From Hippasteria phrygiana (lineage: Eukaryota > Echinodermata > Asteroidea > Valvatida > Goniasteridae), in NCBI GenBank assembly GCA_037893225.1, contig JAZGUH010000005.1, positions 1,116,001 to 1,180,000 of the forward strand: DNA of 64,000 bases, given 5' to 3'. Below the pieces are notes generated by a model. The model saw nothing but the letters and a program-made list of their open reading frames with translations. It did not search any database and was not told where the DNA came from. Below, in pieces: positions 47,138 to 57,715 of the stretch (the stretch's first letter is position 1; each line of letters begins with the position of its first letter). Position numbers and translations under genes: made by a program.

Positions 47138-47394
47138 GGGTTCCCATAGTCATGGAAAATCCTGGAAAATCCTGGAATTTAAACCTATCATGGAAAGTCA
47201 TGGAATTTTGTTATTTTACAAGAAATCGCGGAAAATTAATATTTCAATAAAAACAAAAGTGTATTGTAAATAGACTCCTAAGACGCAAAACAGTAGCTCA
47301 AGAATTAGTCAGGGAAACCCTATGTTTTTATTCCTGGAAAGTCATGGAATCGTCATGGAAAGATCAATGCAATTGAAGACTTCTGTTGGAACCC
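47138..47394. mobile_element. TCATGGAAAATCC repeat element
   Basis: Ends GGGTTCCCATAG and TGTTGGAACCC are short inverse repeats. Inside, TCATGGAAAATCCTGGAA and TCATGGAAAGTCATGGAAT words repeat at both ends. This TCATGGAAA-type element is widespread in animal genomes. Confidence 0.6.
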
Positions 47395-47771
47395 AGCAAA
47401 ATACTGAAGTTGTGTGGTCTGCCAAAATATTCAAAACATAAGCCCTGTAAACATTGTAGTTTCAGACGCGGTTTTAACCTTCAGTGTGCTATGCGATCTC
47501 TGGCATCTCACCCGCTACGCGATCTCTGGCATCTCACCAGCTGTTTACATTGTGATTTTTTTCTCCAAATCTAACAACAGCGGTTGCCTCGAATTGAACC
47601 TCCAAACCTTTGAAATAATTGGGCAACTTGTCATCCGATACTATCATCGGAATTATCTCCGTTGGCAGACGAGGCAAACTCGTACTCTTACAATAGCATG
47701 TGACACTGAGCAGATCAGGTTGTCGATGCGTTCGCGAATTCGCTGACCATTCCAACCGCTATTTATCCCCA

Positions 47772-47795
47772 CCCCCCCCCCCCCCCCCCCCCCCC
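47772..47795 (+). repeat. 24-base C run
   Basis: Longest of several homopolymer C or G runs in the window; others are at 12703-12718 (G16), 19900-19914 (C15), 53675-53691 (C17), 56830-56842 (G13) and 59198-59217 (C20). Confidence 0.95.
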
Positions 47796-48006
47796 AGCCC
47801 TGCACCGTATCGCTGGGAGTTATTTTGTCCTCAACCGCCCCCGTACATCCTCGATCCCCCCAAAAACAGATCATGTCATTCGTTACTGAGTCAATATTTT
47901 GAGTCTTAATACATCATCGGGTATATATAATGGGACGCCTCAAGGGGGCAATTTGTCATTCTTGCCGGACAGCGCATGCGTAACGAAGAGAGCAGCTCAA
48001 TTTGTA

Positions 48007-48241
48007 TAGAGAAATCCCACAACGACGAGTTTAGCGCCGATCTGCGCACTTCCGCGTTTGAAAACGAGGATCTCAATGTCACACTAAACAACTTTATGCT
48101 GATCGTGGGCCTGCACTGCCTTTTATGGCCTGATTAATTCATGCATGAATGAATGTGCTGAAAAACGTTGTTTTGTTTGCCACTGACATTCTCGCTTTCA
48201 ACCCGGAAGTGCGCATAAGGGGCTAATGTGAAATTTCTCTA
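48007..48241. mobile_element. 235-bp MITE, second copy of the TGCGCACTTCC type
   Basis: Ends TAGAGAAATCCCACAACGAC and GTGAAATTTCTCTA. Read on the minus strand it matches 16939-17169 almost base for base through CAGCACATTCATTCATGCAT and GATCAGCATAAAGTTGTTTA. Confidence 0.8.
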
Positions 48242-48830
48242 TTTTCTTGTCTGATGCAAGAACTACAGTGACAATGTGTCAAAGCGTTTGTGTTCGGAAG
48301 ACCGAAACGAAGATTACCAATCGTGGTCATGACCGTGCGTATATGAGGTTGGGAAACCAGACTAATATCGAGCTGTTAAATACACGATACTTCTTTTTAT
48401 GTGAACAATATGATATAATTCCATCTTCACATGATATACACCATTACGGTATCAATATTGCAGTCGTAAACCGTATTCAGTTAGGTATGGCACACCTCGA
48501 TAAACTGCGTCCTAGCTCATACATTCTTTTGTTATATCTCCGTCTTGGAATACTTTATTTTGATTGGCCTAGAACGATCACGTGTCCGGTCTATAAAAAC
48601 GACTGGCACACTCCAAGCGTGATGTCACATACATCAGCCAGCTAGCTATTGAGCTGTATCATTGGTACCCACGCAATTTTCACCTACACACGTTGACGGC
48701 AGTAAACTATAATGGGAGCAGCGAACTGGCAGACGATCAGCTGTTTTGATCGCGGATTTGTTTGAGTTAATTTATACCAAGCAAGGCAAGTTGAACTGAA
48801 ACAAACTGGGTTTGGCGATATAACAAAACA

Positions 48831-48967
48831 ATTGTTGACTGCTGTGATGTGGGATATGACGTTTTTAACACCCTCGGGGGACACATAGCACCCTCGGCTT
48901 CGCCTCGGGTGCTATGCATCCCTCGGGTGTTAAAAACGTCATATCCCACATCACAGCAGTCAACAAT
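48831..48967. repeat. Nearly perfect 137-bp palindrome
   Basis: ATTGTTGACTGCTGTGATGT, GGGATATGACGTTTTTAACA, CCCTCGGG is mirrored to AGTCAACAAT with very few mismatches, around the centre CTCGGCTTCGCCTCGGG. It can form a long cruciform or, if transcribed, a long hairpin RNA. Confidence 0.9.
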
Positions 48968-49349
48968 AGTTAAATGTCTGCTTTTAAAAGTATGGACATG
49001 GTATATGTTTGAATATTGCCGATTGTCGTTGTTTTTTGTTATTTTGGAAGGAAAGGGTTTGTTGTAAACACTTCGTTTTGCCACTTGGCCTATCGAAATT
49101 ACATACAGCGCAACACTAACATCAAGGTCGCATAACAGATAAGGTCTGAATAAAAACATTGGACGATTAAAAAAACCAGGGTATATTTAATCAGGACGAC
49201 AGCTATTTAGCTGTTGGCTCGCAGTACCCAGCTGCACATTCCGAGCAAGGGCTTGGTTTTTATTAGCCGATTACTCTTCCAGTAAACAATAATTATATTA
49301 ACCATTATTTTCAATTAGGCCTACGTCATAAAGTGACCGAAACGCATCA

Positions 49350-49592
49350 GGGGCCAATTTCATAAAGCTGTTAAGCACACAAATTTGCTTAGCATGCAAA
49401 TGCTTCCTTGATAAAAACTAGATTACCAACCAGATTTCCATGTGTGGAATATTGCTTTTGACTGGCATTCAGCTGTTGTTTGCTTAGCATGAAAATTACA
49501 TGGACTCTTGGCTGGTAACCTGTTTTTACTAAGCAAGACATTTTCAAGCTAAGCAAATTTTGTGTGCTTAACAGCTCTATGAAATTGGGCCC
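49350..49592. mobile_element. GGGGCCAATTTCA-ended MITE, 243 bp
   Basis: Ends GGGGCCAATTTCATAAAGCT and AGCTCTATGAAATTGGGCCC; next inside are TTAAGCACACAAATTTGCTT and its inverse. Interior matches the copy at 1642 on the opposite strand. Confidence 0.8.
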
Positions 49593-49649
49593 TGATATTT
49601 AGGTAGCTCTGAAGATTTCAAGCAAAACAATCCTGATCCTGATGTCAAT

Positions 49650-49980
49650 TCAATATTGGGTTTTGCCCTTCACCGACGTATTTTACAAACTGTCATCCCG
49701 ACGCAAATTCCATCTTATGAATAAGTTTGGCTGCAATACCCGCCGCTATATCAGATTCGAACCAACCAGCCAGCCGACTCCGACAAGCTCGGCGGTCGAG
49801 TGGTAAGACATCTGCACTAGAAAGCAGAAGGCCGTAGGTTCGAGTCCCACGCGAGTGATATTTTTTATTTATTTTTTTTCCAAATAATCTCTCGGGACAA
49901 CAATAAGTATATAGTGTTTATGAAATACGTCGGTGAAGGGCAAAACCCAATATTCAATCTACGCAAAGTCCATCTTATGA
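49650..49980. mobile_element. Foldback element with an internal tRNA-like sequence
   Basis: Inverted arms at 49651-49683 and 49922-49954 share AATATTGGGTTTTGCCCTTC and then ACCGACGTATTT. Just outside the right arm and inside the left arm there is also a shared CCATCTTATGA (49709-49720 and 49969-49980). The tRNA-like sequence lies in the middle. No coding capacity. Confidence 0.6.
49786..49858 (+). tRNA. tRNA-like sequence (serine AGA-like loop), probable pseudogene
   Basis: Contains a D-arm-like GTCGAGTGGTAAGAC, the loop CTAGAAA as in serine AGA tRNAs, T-arm GTAGGTTCGAGTCCCAC, and a 3' acceptor GCGAGTG that pairs only partly with AGCTCGG. The anticodon stem TCTGC/GCAGA leaves an 8-base loop, and the long variable arm of a true serine tRNA is missing. 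The B box is good. It sits between inverted repeats, so it is read as part of a mobile element. Confidence 0.45.
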
Positions 49981-50454
49981 AGAGTATCTCAAAAGAGATC
50001 CGTTGTACTTCGTATAATCCTGCCGGAATCCATTAATGGGTTAATGGGAACATTTCAGAGCAGCCGACCAACTGTTCCGGGATGCTTTTAAGCTCTAAAA
50101 AGCACCTATTGTGACGGTAACACACTGCTGCGTTGCCAAGCCAACCGAGATTGCAAATAATTTAAAATTGCATCCCACGCACATCCCGGCCAAAAATGAT
50201 TAGATTTGAGGAAACGCGCCCGTAAAGGGGTCTCCATAACGAGGAGTCGTTCTGGCAATAAATACAAATGCATTTCTTTGATAAAAGGCTCAAAACTGCC
50301 TATGCAAATTCAATTTATCTCGAGCAAAGTGAGCTAGTTATTCAATATGCAGAGGAGCGTCCGCAAACTCCAAATGCATGTAGCAAAAAATCGACCAGGG
50401 AACGGGGCACGAGAAATTCGCCCGAAATATGATAATTGTTCGCCACAAGGTCAA

Positions 50455-50577
50455 AGAAATTGGAATTCCATGTGTGCAGAGTATACAATTTTGATGTATT
50501 GAAATAACAACGCCGTTGCGAATTTAATATAGGCCTGTTTAGACAAACGATGACTTATTTTTGGAGTATGGGCATTT
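50455..50577 (+). repeat. Direct duplication, left unit
   Basis: AGAAATTGGAATTCCATGTG, TGCAGAGTATACAATTTTGA, AACGCCGTTGCGAATTTAAT to TATGGGCATTTA. Repeated in the same orientation at 51087-51227. Confidence 0.8.
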
Positions 50578-51086
50578 ATTAATGCGACGGTTACCACAGA
50601 TGTGAATCAAAATGTTTAATAATACTTCTCAACGCGAACACTCCGATCAATTATAGGGGAACTTGGGGTAACTGGTCCATGAGATAACTGGTCCAATATC
50701 TAAGTTTCCGGGGTATTTCTAGCATACTGCTCTTTGTATACCAAAGTGAACTATTTTGACCTTTGACATGATCTACCACTTCACGTTTCTCAGAAGAATT
50801 GACAGTTTTGCTTAAAAAATGTGAATACTTGGGAATAATTGTAAAACTAATGAAAATGAGCTCTCTCATAAACTTTGTTCAATTAATTTTGTAATTAGAT
50901 TAGTGTTAATTAGATTATTCAAATGGAATTAATAATGCGGTGCTTCCTCTATAGCGCTTTATACAAAATGTCTCAAATTTATTACACCTGCTCTTCACAA
51001 TTATTACACCTGGTCATCAGAGAACTTGAGATCAGTTCTATGCAGCATTTCGAGATCAGCGCAATCCGTTCTCTACCCTGACAGGT

Positions 51087-51227
51087 AGAAATTGGAATTG
51101 CATGTGTGCAGAGTATACAATTTTGATGTATTGAAATAACAACGCCGTTGCGAATTTAATATAGGCCTGTTTGGACAATCCACGTTACAATTACAAACGA
51201 TGACTTATTGTTGGTGTATGGGCATTT
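51087..51227 (+). repeat. Direct duplication, right unit
   Basis: Nearly identical to 50455-50577, with one extra block ATCCACGTTACAATT and a few substitutions. The SINE at 51229 begins at its right border. Confidence 0.8.
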
Positions 51228-51228
51228 A

Positions 51229-51396
51229 CCCTTATAGGTACCCATTTATATATATATTGGGTGGAGAGAGTAAATTGTGGTAAAGTGTCTTGCCCAAGCA
51301 CACAAGCACCATAATCCCCCGGCGGGGTTCGAACCCACATACCATCGCACGTGAGTCAGACACAGTAACCATTGGACCACGGTGCCCCACCAACAC
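51229..51396 (-). mobile_element. tRNA-derived SINE (family 1), 3' truncated
   Basis: On the minus strand it has GGCACCGTGGTCCAATGGTT, a tRNA-like A-box region, B box GTGGGTTCGAACCCCGCC, GGGCAAGACACTTTACCACA, TCTCCACCC and a final GGTACC block. The head looks clearly tRNA-like. Confidence 0.7.
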
Positions 51397-52015
51397 TTGC
51401 CCATTAAAAGATGTGCCATCTGACCATAGCAATTGTGAAAACTACAAGTTTGTAACCTTACTCATAAAGACACAGTCAAAAGTTCAAAGGAGACAGGAGT
51501 TGCGTTTAATAATAAGCGGTACCATACTCCAAGCTAGACATTCTAAAAGTCCTCCAACCTTTGTATATGTAAAGTAAAATATCGCATCACCTTTTTCTGC
51601 ACTTCTCCCTTTTCAATGTCAACACCCCGTTTCTCTCTGGAGTCTGGACATCAATGTATTGATTTATCTCATCAGTTATACACCATGAAACATATTACAA
51701 TCCGGAAAAACATCTGCATGGCGCTACAAGTTGCATACGAAATGAGCCAAATTTATCGAACTTCATTTTTTAAGGCGCGCCACGTTTTACCAGCGCAGAT
51801 CGCGGCCTGCACGTTCCTAAAATATTGGCGGTGGAAATAATGGTTTCCGTTCAGCCAGTTTTGCCTCCATGAAACGCATTGGTTTAAGCTAGAGCCCTGG
51901 TCGGGTTACGTTTTAAATATACCCGGTACAGTGAAGGAGCTCAGGCGCGATTTCCTGTGTCTTTCAGAGGGAGTGTATATAGGCCCTAGGCATGTACGTG
52001 GGGGAGGGTGAGTCG

Positions 52016-52140
52016 TTTTTGCATTCAAGAGAGGACCTTTAACAATACTAGAGGACAATAAGGTCCCCGTTTGAGAACGGTCCCCAGTTTTAAATCATGT
52101 ACAAAACCAATGGGGTCCTTGAAGGTGTTTACACACTTGT
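52016..52140. repeat. Dispersed repeat with GGTCCCCG words, copy 2
   Basis: TTTTTGCATTCAAGAGAGGA, CCTTTAACAATACTAGAGGA, GTACAAAACCAATGGGGTCC and GTTTACACACTTGTC. Shorter than the 25744 copy: the second GGACAATAG block is missing. Confidence 0.6.
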
Positions 52141-54990
52141 CTGCACCCTTCCTCTAAAAAGTCGCAAAAGGTCATCACTTTGAAACCTTTTAACGGAAAC
52201 GAAACATAAGGATGTCCCCAAAGTATACATTGATTTTTAAAGACCAACTAAAACGCCAATTTATTTTTGACTTTTTGGACTTATCTAATAGTTTATGCCT
52301 CCCCAAAATTAATGTAACAAGTTTCATGATTCTGAAAAAACAAAAGAAATGTTTTTGAGCCTTTTCCTTCTGAGCCACTTTGACTCGATTCAGAAAAGGC
52401 CGAGGTCAACTGCGTGCCGTATCGCGCGAGTGATGACGTATACGTGTAGAAACATATGACATCACTGTATTATACGACAATGTTTTACGTAGAGTCTGTA
52501 CTTATTTTTTTGTCTAAGGCTAGTATTACTTGCTGTGCTTTTTGCACACGATTCAGGTGTAACACTACGGTAAACATATTTTAAAGTGTTGACATCTTTG
52601 TGAGACACATTTAGAATTGGGGTTGTAGGCTTGTTCTTGCTGAAAAGCTAGTTATGAGTCATACTTTCCTTTGTTTGCAGTCGGCTTTTATTGGGTACCT
52701 GCGCGGTGAGTTGTATGTGAGCTGATGCTATACTCTAGTCTGGCGACTTTGCTAATGCAGCCCTAAGGACCCGCACCTTCTCATACACAAAATGTCTGTT
52801 ATAAGGTACCAGACTCAATCGCATGCAGCGCATGCGGTACCGTACGTGTACAATTAATGTTGAGTCAAGCGAGCGTGGACAGGGAGACGGCCGGGGCTCT
52901 GGCTACTAGAGCCGGCAACCGCAGGGAACGTCGTCGTGGTCTGGGGCGCGTAAGTCCGGGACAGGATTGGAATGCTCGGTGCCTTTAGAGTTGGAATGGC
53001 TCCAGCCTTCAAACGTAATTGTGCCTTCAAACCCAGCTGAGTTTTCATACTAACACTATCACTAGTAAATACAGTCTTTAGCGAAATGTTTTGCACATAT
53101 TTTCGACCATTTCGACAGCCGAAAATCAGATATTGTATTGTCTACAAAGCGGACCCTGCACTGTCGCCTTTGAACTCCATCAGCACTGAGAATCGCAGGA
53201 AGGTTAGGTCAGGGTTTTTGTGCTGTTCCTCGTGCAACCCCGACCTACACACGATCGAGGCATAATGATTATCTCAGAACCATGCTCATACTGAAATAAT
53301 GTCAAAATTAGACAAAATAGACAGGAAAACGGAGGAGTTAAGTCGACCAAAACTCTTCCAGCAGCATCAACTCCACGTACGTACATGCATAGTGTTTGGC
53401 TGTAGTATCAACCGACTCTACACGTGTACGTCACGGGGTCACGTACATACATTTACATACATGAGCTTTCGCGAAACAGGATAAATGGTTCAGAATAACA
53501 ACCCTTTCTTTAAATAAAAAAATCCCTCTCGTCTGCAAAATAATCTCTATCAGGTAAAAGAGTATTGGCGTTTTAGTTGCTCTTTAACTGTCAATTTTCA
53601 TATTTGCCTTAACGCCATCACGGCCGGGATTTTTCGGCTCTCTCGGGACCTGGGGACCTCAATGTGCCCCCCCTCCCCCCCCCCCCCCCCCGTAATTTGG
53701 TCGATTCACCCGAATTTGGAAGAGACTTAATATCGCCCGGTGATGTACATCATGACACCATTTGATTAAAGTACAGCGAAAACAAGGTCGTTTTTGCCCA
53801 ATTTGTTTGGTCAAAACAGTATTTTTAGCTAATCCCATTCTCTCTTCAGCAATAGTATGAAGGAAACGCAAAGCATTGTGGGAAGCTTACCACGGCCATC
53901 TATACGTGCCAGTGTGCCGTTTAAAAGCGCCTGTGTTGAAAGTGGGTCACAGGTCACACAAATCCAACCAATGAGAACTCAAAGGATTTAACCATCACAA
54001 TGCGCCCTTGGATGGAGCTGTGGGTACCAGTGAAATAAGACGGGGTTGTTCAGTGGCATTAGCAACTGGCGTGACAGAGTTGTGTGTAATTCATGTAATT
54101 GTTTGATATGGTTATGATTGTGAAAACAGCTAGTCCATAATGGTTTTGTCAATGATCATCAGTGACGTATTTGTATGTTCACTTTTCTTTTCTTGAGAAG
54201 TTAAAGAATAACCGATATTGCTTCAGGCCCATGTTTTGTAGCGTCAATATGCGGTCCTTGTATACGCCTGAAGTATTTGCCATTCATGTTTTGTGAAGTT
54301 GGCATGTGGGCAAGTGAGTAAATCAGACCTGCAGACTATGGCCGTTTCTATTTGGTTTTGAATTTATTACAAATTCAACTAGAGGAAGAACACTCTACAA
54401 ACTTGCCGATTCCATGCGGAAGCGGTTACTACAGTACATTCAACCTGATATTCCCATCTTATATTTTTGTACTAAATTTTTCCCATTTGGCAGACGTAAA
54501 CGTGTGACGTTATTCTTCCATTTGTTTCGCTTTCGTCCAGTGCTTCGCATTCAATTGTTCTTGATGCAAACCTTATTTCTTAGCTTGGATTCAACTAACG
54601 ATGCGGATGGCCGTAATTGAGACAATAAAACAGAAACCACGACAAGGCTGTGTACCGAGTACACACGGCAAGTATAGTACTAAATTTAACTGGGGGATCT
54701 CTGCTGACCCAGATTTCGTGACATCGTCCGACACGTAAATCGTGTTGTCCATGTAACACAAACTTTGGTTGTTTAACGTAACCAAATCACAATATTTGCC
54801 TCGTGTCAACAAAGCAGCGTTCGAGCAGCCTCCACAATGCAATTAAAAGTTTCCAGTTGTTGAACAAATGATGGCATTTTAGTTCGCATTTACTCAGCAG
54901 GGGAAAAAGCTCGTCTGTTGCAAATATGGCAGATAATTATTGGTTTGTATCACACGATGCGCATTTTCACTTCAATCCCTTTCTTTTGTG
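52141..54990. other. Gene-free stretch, nothing recognised
   Basis: Contains the C17 run at 53675. No coding domain or repeat partner noticed. Confidence 0.45.
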
Positions 54991-55300
54991 GAGCGCTGTG
55001 GCCTCGTGGTCTAAGGTACCAGACTCAAGATCTTGGTAATACTACATAGTGTTGGTGCGAGACCAGCAGGGATCATGGTGCGAGACCAGCATGTTGCTTC
55101 TGTCCTTGAGCAAGACACTTTATCACAAGTTGCTTCTCTCCACCCAGGAATAAATGGGTACCTGTGAGGGCATTAATGGTCATGTGTTTGATTAGCCCAT
55201 GGGTGCTTAACTTGCAGCCGACCCATAAACTTCCCAAAGGAGCTGAGAAGATTTCAGGAATGATTAATAAGCCCGATGAGCAGGTGTAATAATGTAATGG
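54991..55300 (+). mobile_element. Longest SINE (family 1) copy
   Basis: Head GCGCTGTGGCCTCGTGGTCT with A-box character, then a duplicated GGTGCGAGACCAGCA (55055 and 55079), CCTTGAGCAAGACACTTTAT, TCTCCACCCAGGAATAAATG, and a 3' part through TTGATTAGCCCATGGGTGC to GATGAGCAGGTGTAATAATG. It is the reference for the fragments elsewhere in the window. Confidence 0.75.
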
Positions 55301-56696
55301 TTCTGTAACTATGAGGGTACCAGTAAAATGTATTCAAAAAATGTGTCTTAAACCACGGTATGGGTAAACATTATTATTTTCTTGTCTCCCGTGTTTAATG
55401 GTAGTTGCTTTATATTGGGACAATCTGCGTCGAAAAGTGAAAAAAAAAGGTCTAATTTGATTACCATTTCCCTATTGCCTTGCGCTGTCTTTATAAAAAA
55501 GTGGCATAGTGGACATGCGCTGCACAGTCCCCATTTGTTATTCCGATACGTTGGGATCACTAGTACAGCCCACACAGAAAACTACCTGCATATACATCGT
55601 ACGTTTACGTTTTAATTTTAGATTCATGGAGTTGAAATCATGACTCGAAAAATATGTTGACTTGTAACGACATGAAGATTAAATTCTGATTAACTGTGGG
55701 CCTAAGCATAATGAATACTTAATTAATCTCTTGGCTCACGAGTCTTTATTGTCGTCTCAATGCCAATTGTCCTTGCAGGCTTGCTAATTAGTGTACTTAC
55801 AGCAGCCATAGACGGTTGGCGTATTATTTGTAATTACACTGTAATGGCAGCGATGTTCCATGTTATTGGTTTATAATGAATCCCGAGACTATTTGGCTGT
55901 TGTTAAACTAAAATTTCCTTCGTCAACTTCAAACTGGGCCCTGGGGGAGAACAGTGCCAATGCACTGATCAGACAACCTATAGGATAAATATAAATATAT
56001 AAATATATAACTAAATACATGATAATACGGGTAAAAGTCTCAACTGTTTACTATCCAAAAGAACTATTTTGATTTAATTTCTTTCGTCAAATTTGATAGT
56101 CCGGCGTAAAGGCGAAATCAAATAGACTTGTGCACAAACTTCTTTTTACTGTAACCTAACTCAAACTTTACCTATTTCGACCAAACAAGTTGAATCATGC
56201 TATTTGGACCCCAAAGAACAAAATAAAAACAATTCCGACTGTAAAATTCTCGCTAGAAAAGGTACCTGTGACGTTAAGGCGAAGTGCATTTTTCGCCCTA
56301 ACTTACATTTTCCCCGCCTTACGGTGCACTTTTACACAACTTCGTTTCCCCTTTACGGTCGAATTAGAATATTTTTGTTGTCTTGGAAAGAAGAATATCG
56401 ATAACCGATTTACGAACACAGCACTCTGGCTTCTTGAGTAGAACAAAAAAGTAGCTTGTGTATTTAAGATCTGCCCAGGTTCGAACGTCGATAGTGTTCG
56501 ACTGAGGTTTGTGTGCACGAGGTTCTACCAAAACAAAAAGGGTTATTATTAGTGTTTCCTGGTCAAAATGTCGGCCTAATCAACTGGAAACTTCATCAGT
56601 GGCGCACTTTTGCGGTTCAGGTAAGTCACCCTTCAATTGACCTCAATTTACAGGTGGTGGTGTGTTGATGCGGCTATATCTGGAGCTATAACCTCA
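55301..56696. other. Gene-free stretch, nothing recognised
   Basis: AT-rich, short frames only. Confidence 0.45.
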
Positions 56697-56850
56697 CATG
56701 CCCCGTTACTATTTATGTGGAGGTAGGAGCTCTGATGTCTAAGGGGTAAAAGTTTCTCAACAAATCATCGAGTCGGAAAATGTTCTTACTGAAGACAGGT
56801 GAATTGAGTACAATGGCATGTGTGGTGGTGGGGGGGGGGGGGTGAAACAA
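56697..56850. repeat. Dispersed repeat, copy 2
   Basis: TGTGGAGGTAGGAGCTCTGA, AACAAATCATCGAGTCGG and TCTTACTGAAGACAG match the block at 7300-7437. It carries a 13-base G run (56830-56842) absent from the other copy. Confidence 0.55.
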
Positions 56851-57049
56851 GTGCAGACAAATCCTATTGTGATAGGCTTATCCAATACTATTAATTATTA
56901 CTGTGGTGATTCCCCATGTTTTCTATAATCCAGGTAGTCCGAAACAGAGAGGGGTGGGCATATCAGACTGAAACTACAATAGGCTATATACAATGGTCCT
57001 ATAGGTATTCCACGGCCGGTAATTTCTACCTTTGCTGCTTTCTGGTTAG

Positions 57050-57090
57050 TGCTTTGCCCCCCGCTCTAGAAAAAAAATCCTGGCTACGGT
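57050..57090. mobile_element. hAT-like right-end remnant
   Basis: CTCTAGAAAAAAAATCCTGGCTACGG resembles the right end of the 12683-12965 element (CTTCTAGAAAAAATCCTGGC). Only the end remains; no left end was found. Confidence 0.35.
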
Positions 57091-57289
57091 AGTGTGAACG
57101 GACATCCAAACAGAAAACGCTCGAGTGTTTCTCGGCTAGGACTCTAACAAAAACAACACGGTGACTTCTACGCAGAAGTTAAAATAACACTCTCCCGTTG
57201 CTGTCTAAATTCTACAAGTCTCTGCAGAGAGTCACGTTTTGTCTTCTGGACGACACACAAAGTTACCTGTTAAAGGTAATACAACAAAA

Positions 57290-57715
57290 CAAAAACAAAG
57301 CTACCAAATTATTATGAAAGACCTTACTAGACAGTTAGTACATAATAGTGTCAAGCATCCTGAGAAATGATAACACCTGAAGTGCATCAATTTTCAATGA
57401 TGGTCGGCCGACCATCGTTGAAAAAAAACACCTGACTTTTTTTCTTCAAATACTGACCCCAATTTACCACATTTAATTGGTCCACATTATGTTTGCAATC
57501 GGTTCACACATCCGTGAACGGGTGCAAGCCAGCTAGTCTGGTTCCCCGACCTGATAATTCCCTGACGTCTCTTAATTACTCCCGTTTTTGTCTGAAGTAA
57601 GTTCAGGGAACCAAAGCACAAAACTTTAAACAGGTCAGTTTTACAGTAGGCCTATTTACTGAAACATACTAACCCCCTAATCCATTCATTTCTGGAAATG
57701 ACAGGAAAGCAAATG
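57290..57715. mobile_element. Third copy of the AATCGTTGGAAA foldback family
   Basis: GACCTTACTAGACAGTTAGT, AAGCATCCTGAGAAATGATA, ACACCTGAAGTGCAT, then a hairpin CAATGATGGTCGGCCGACCA TCGTTG, and later CATACTAACCCCCTAATCCA as in the other copies. Confidence 0.6.
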
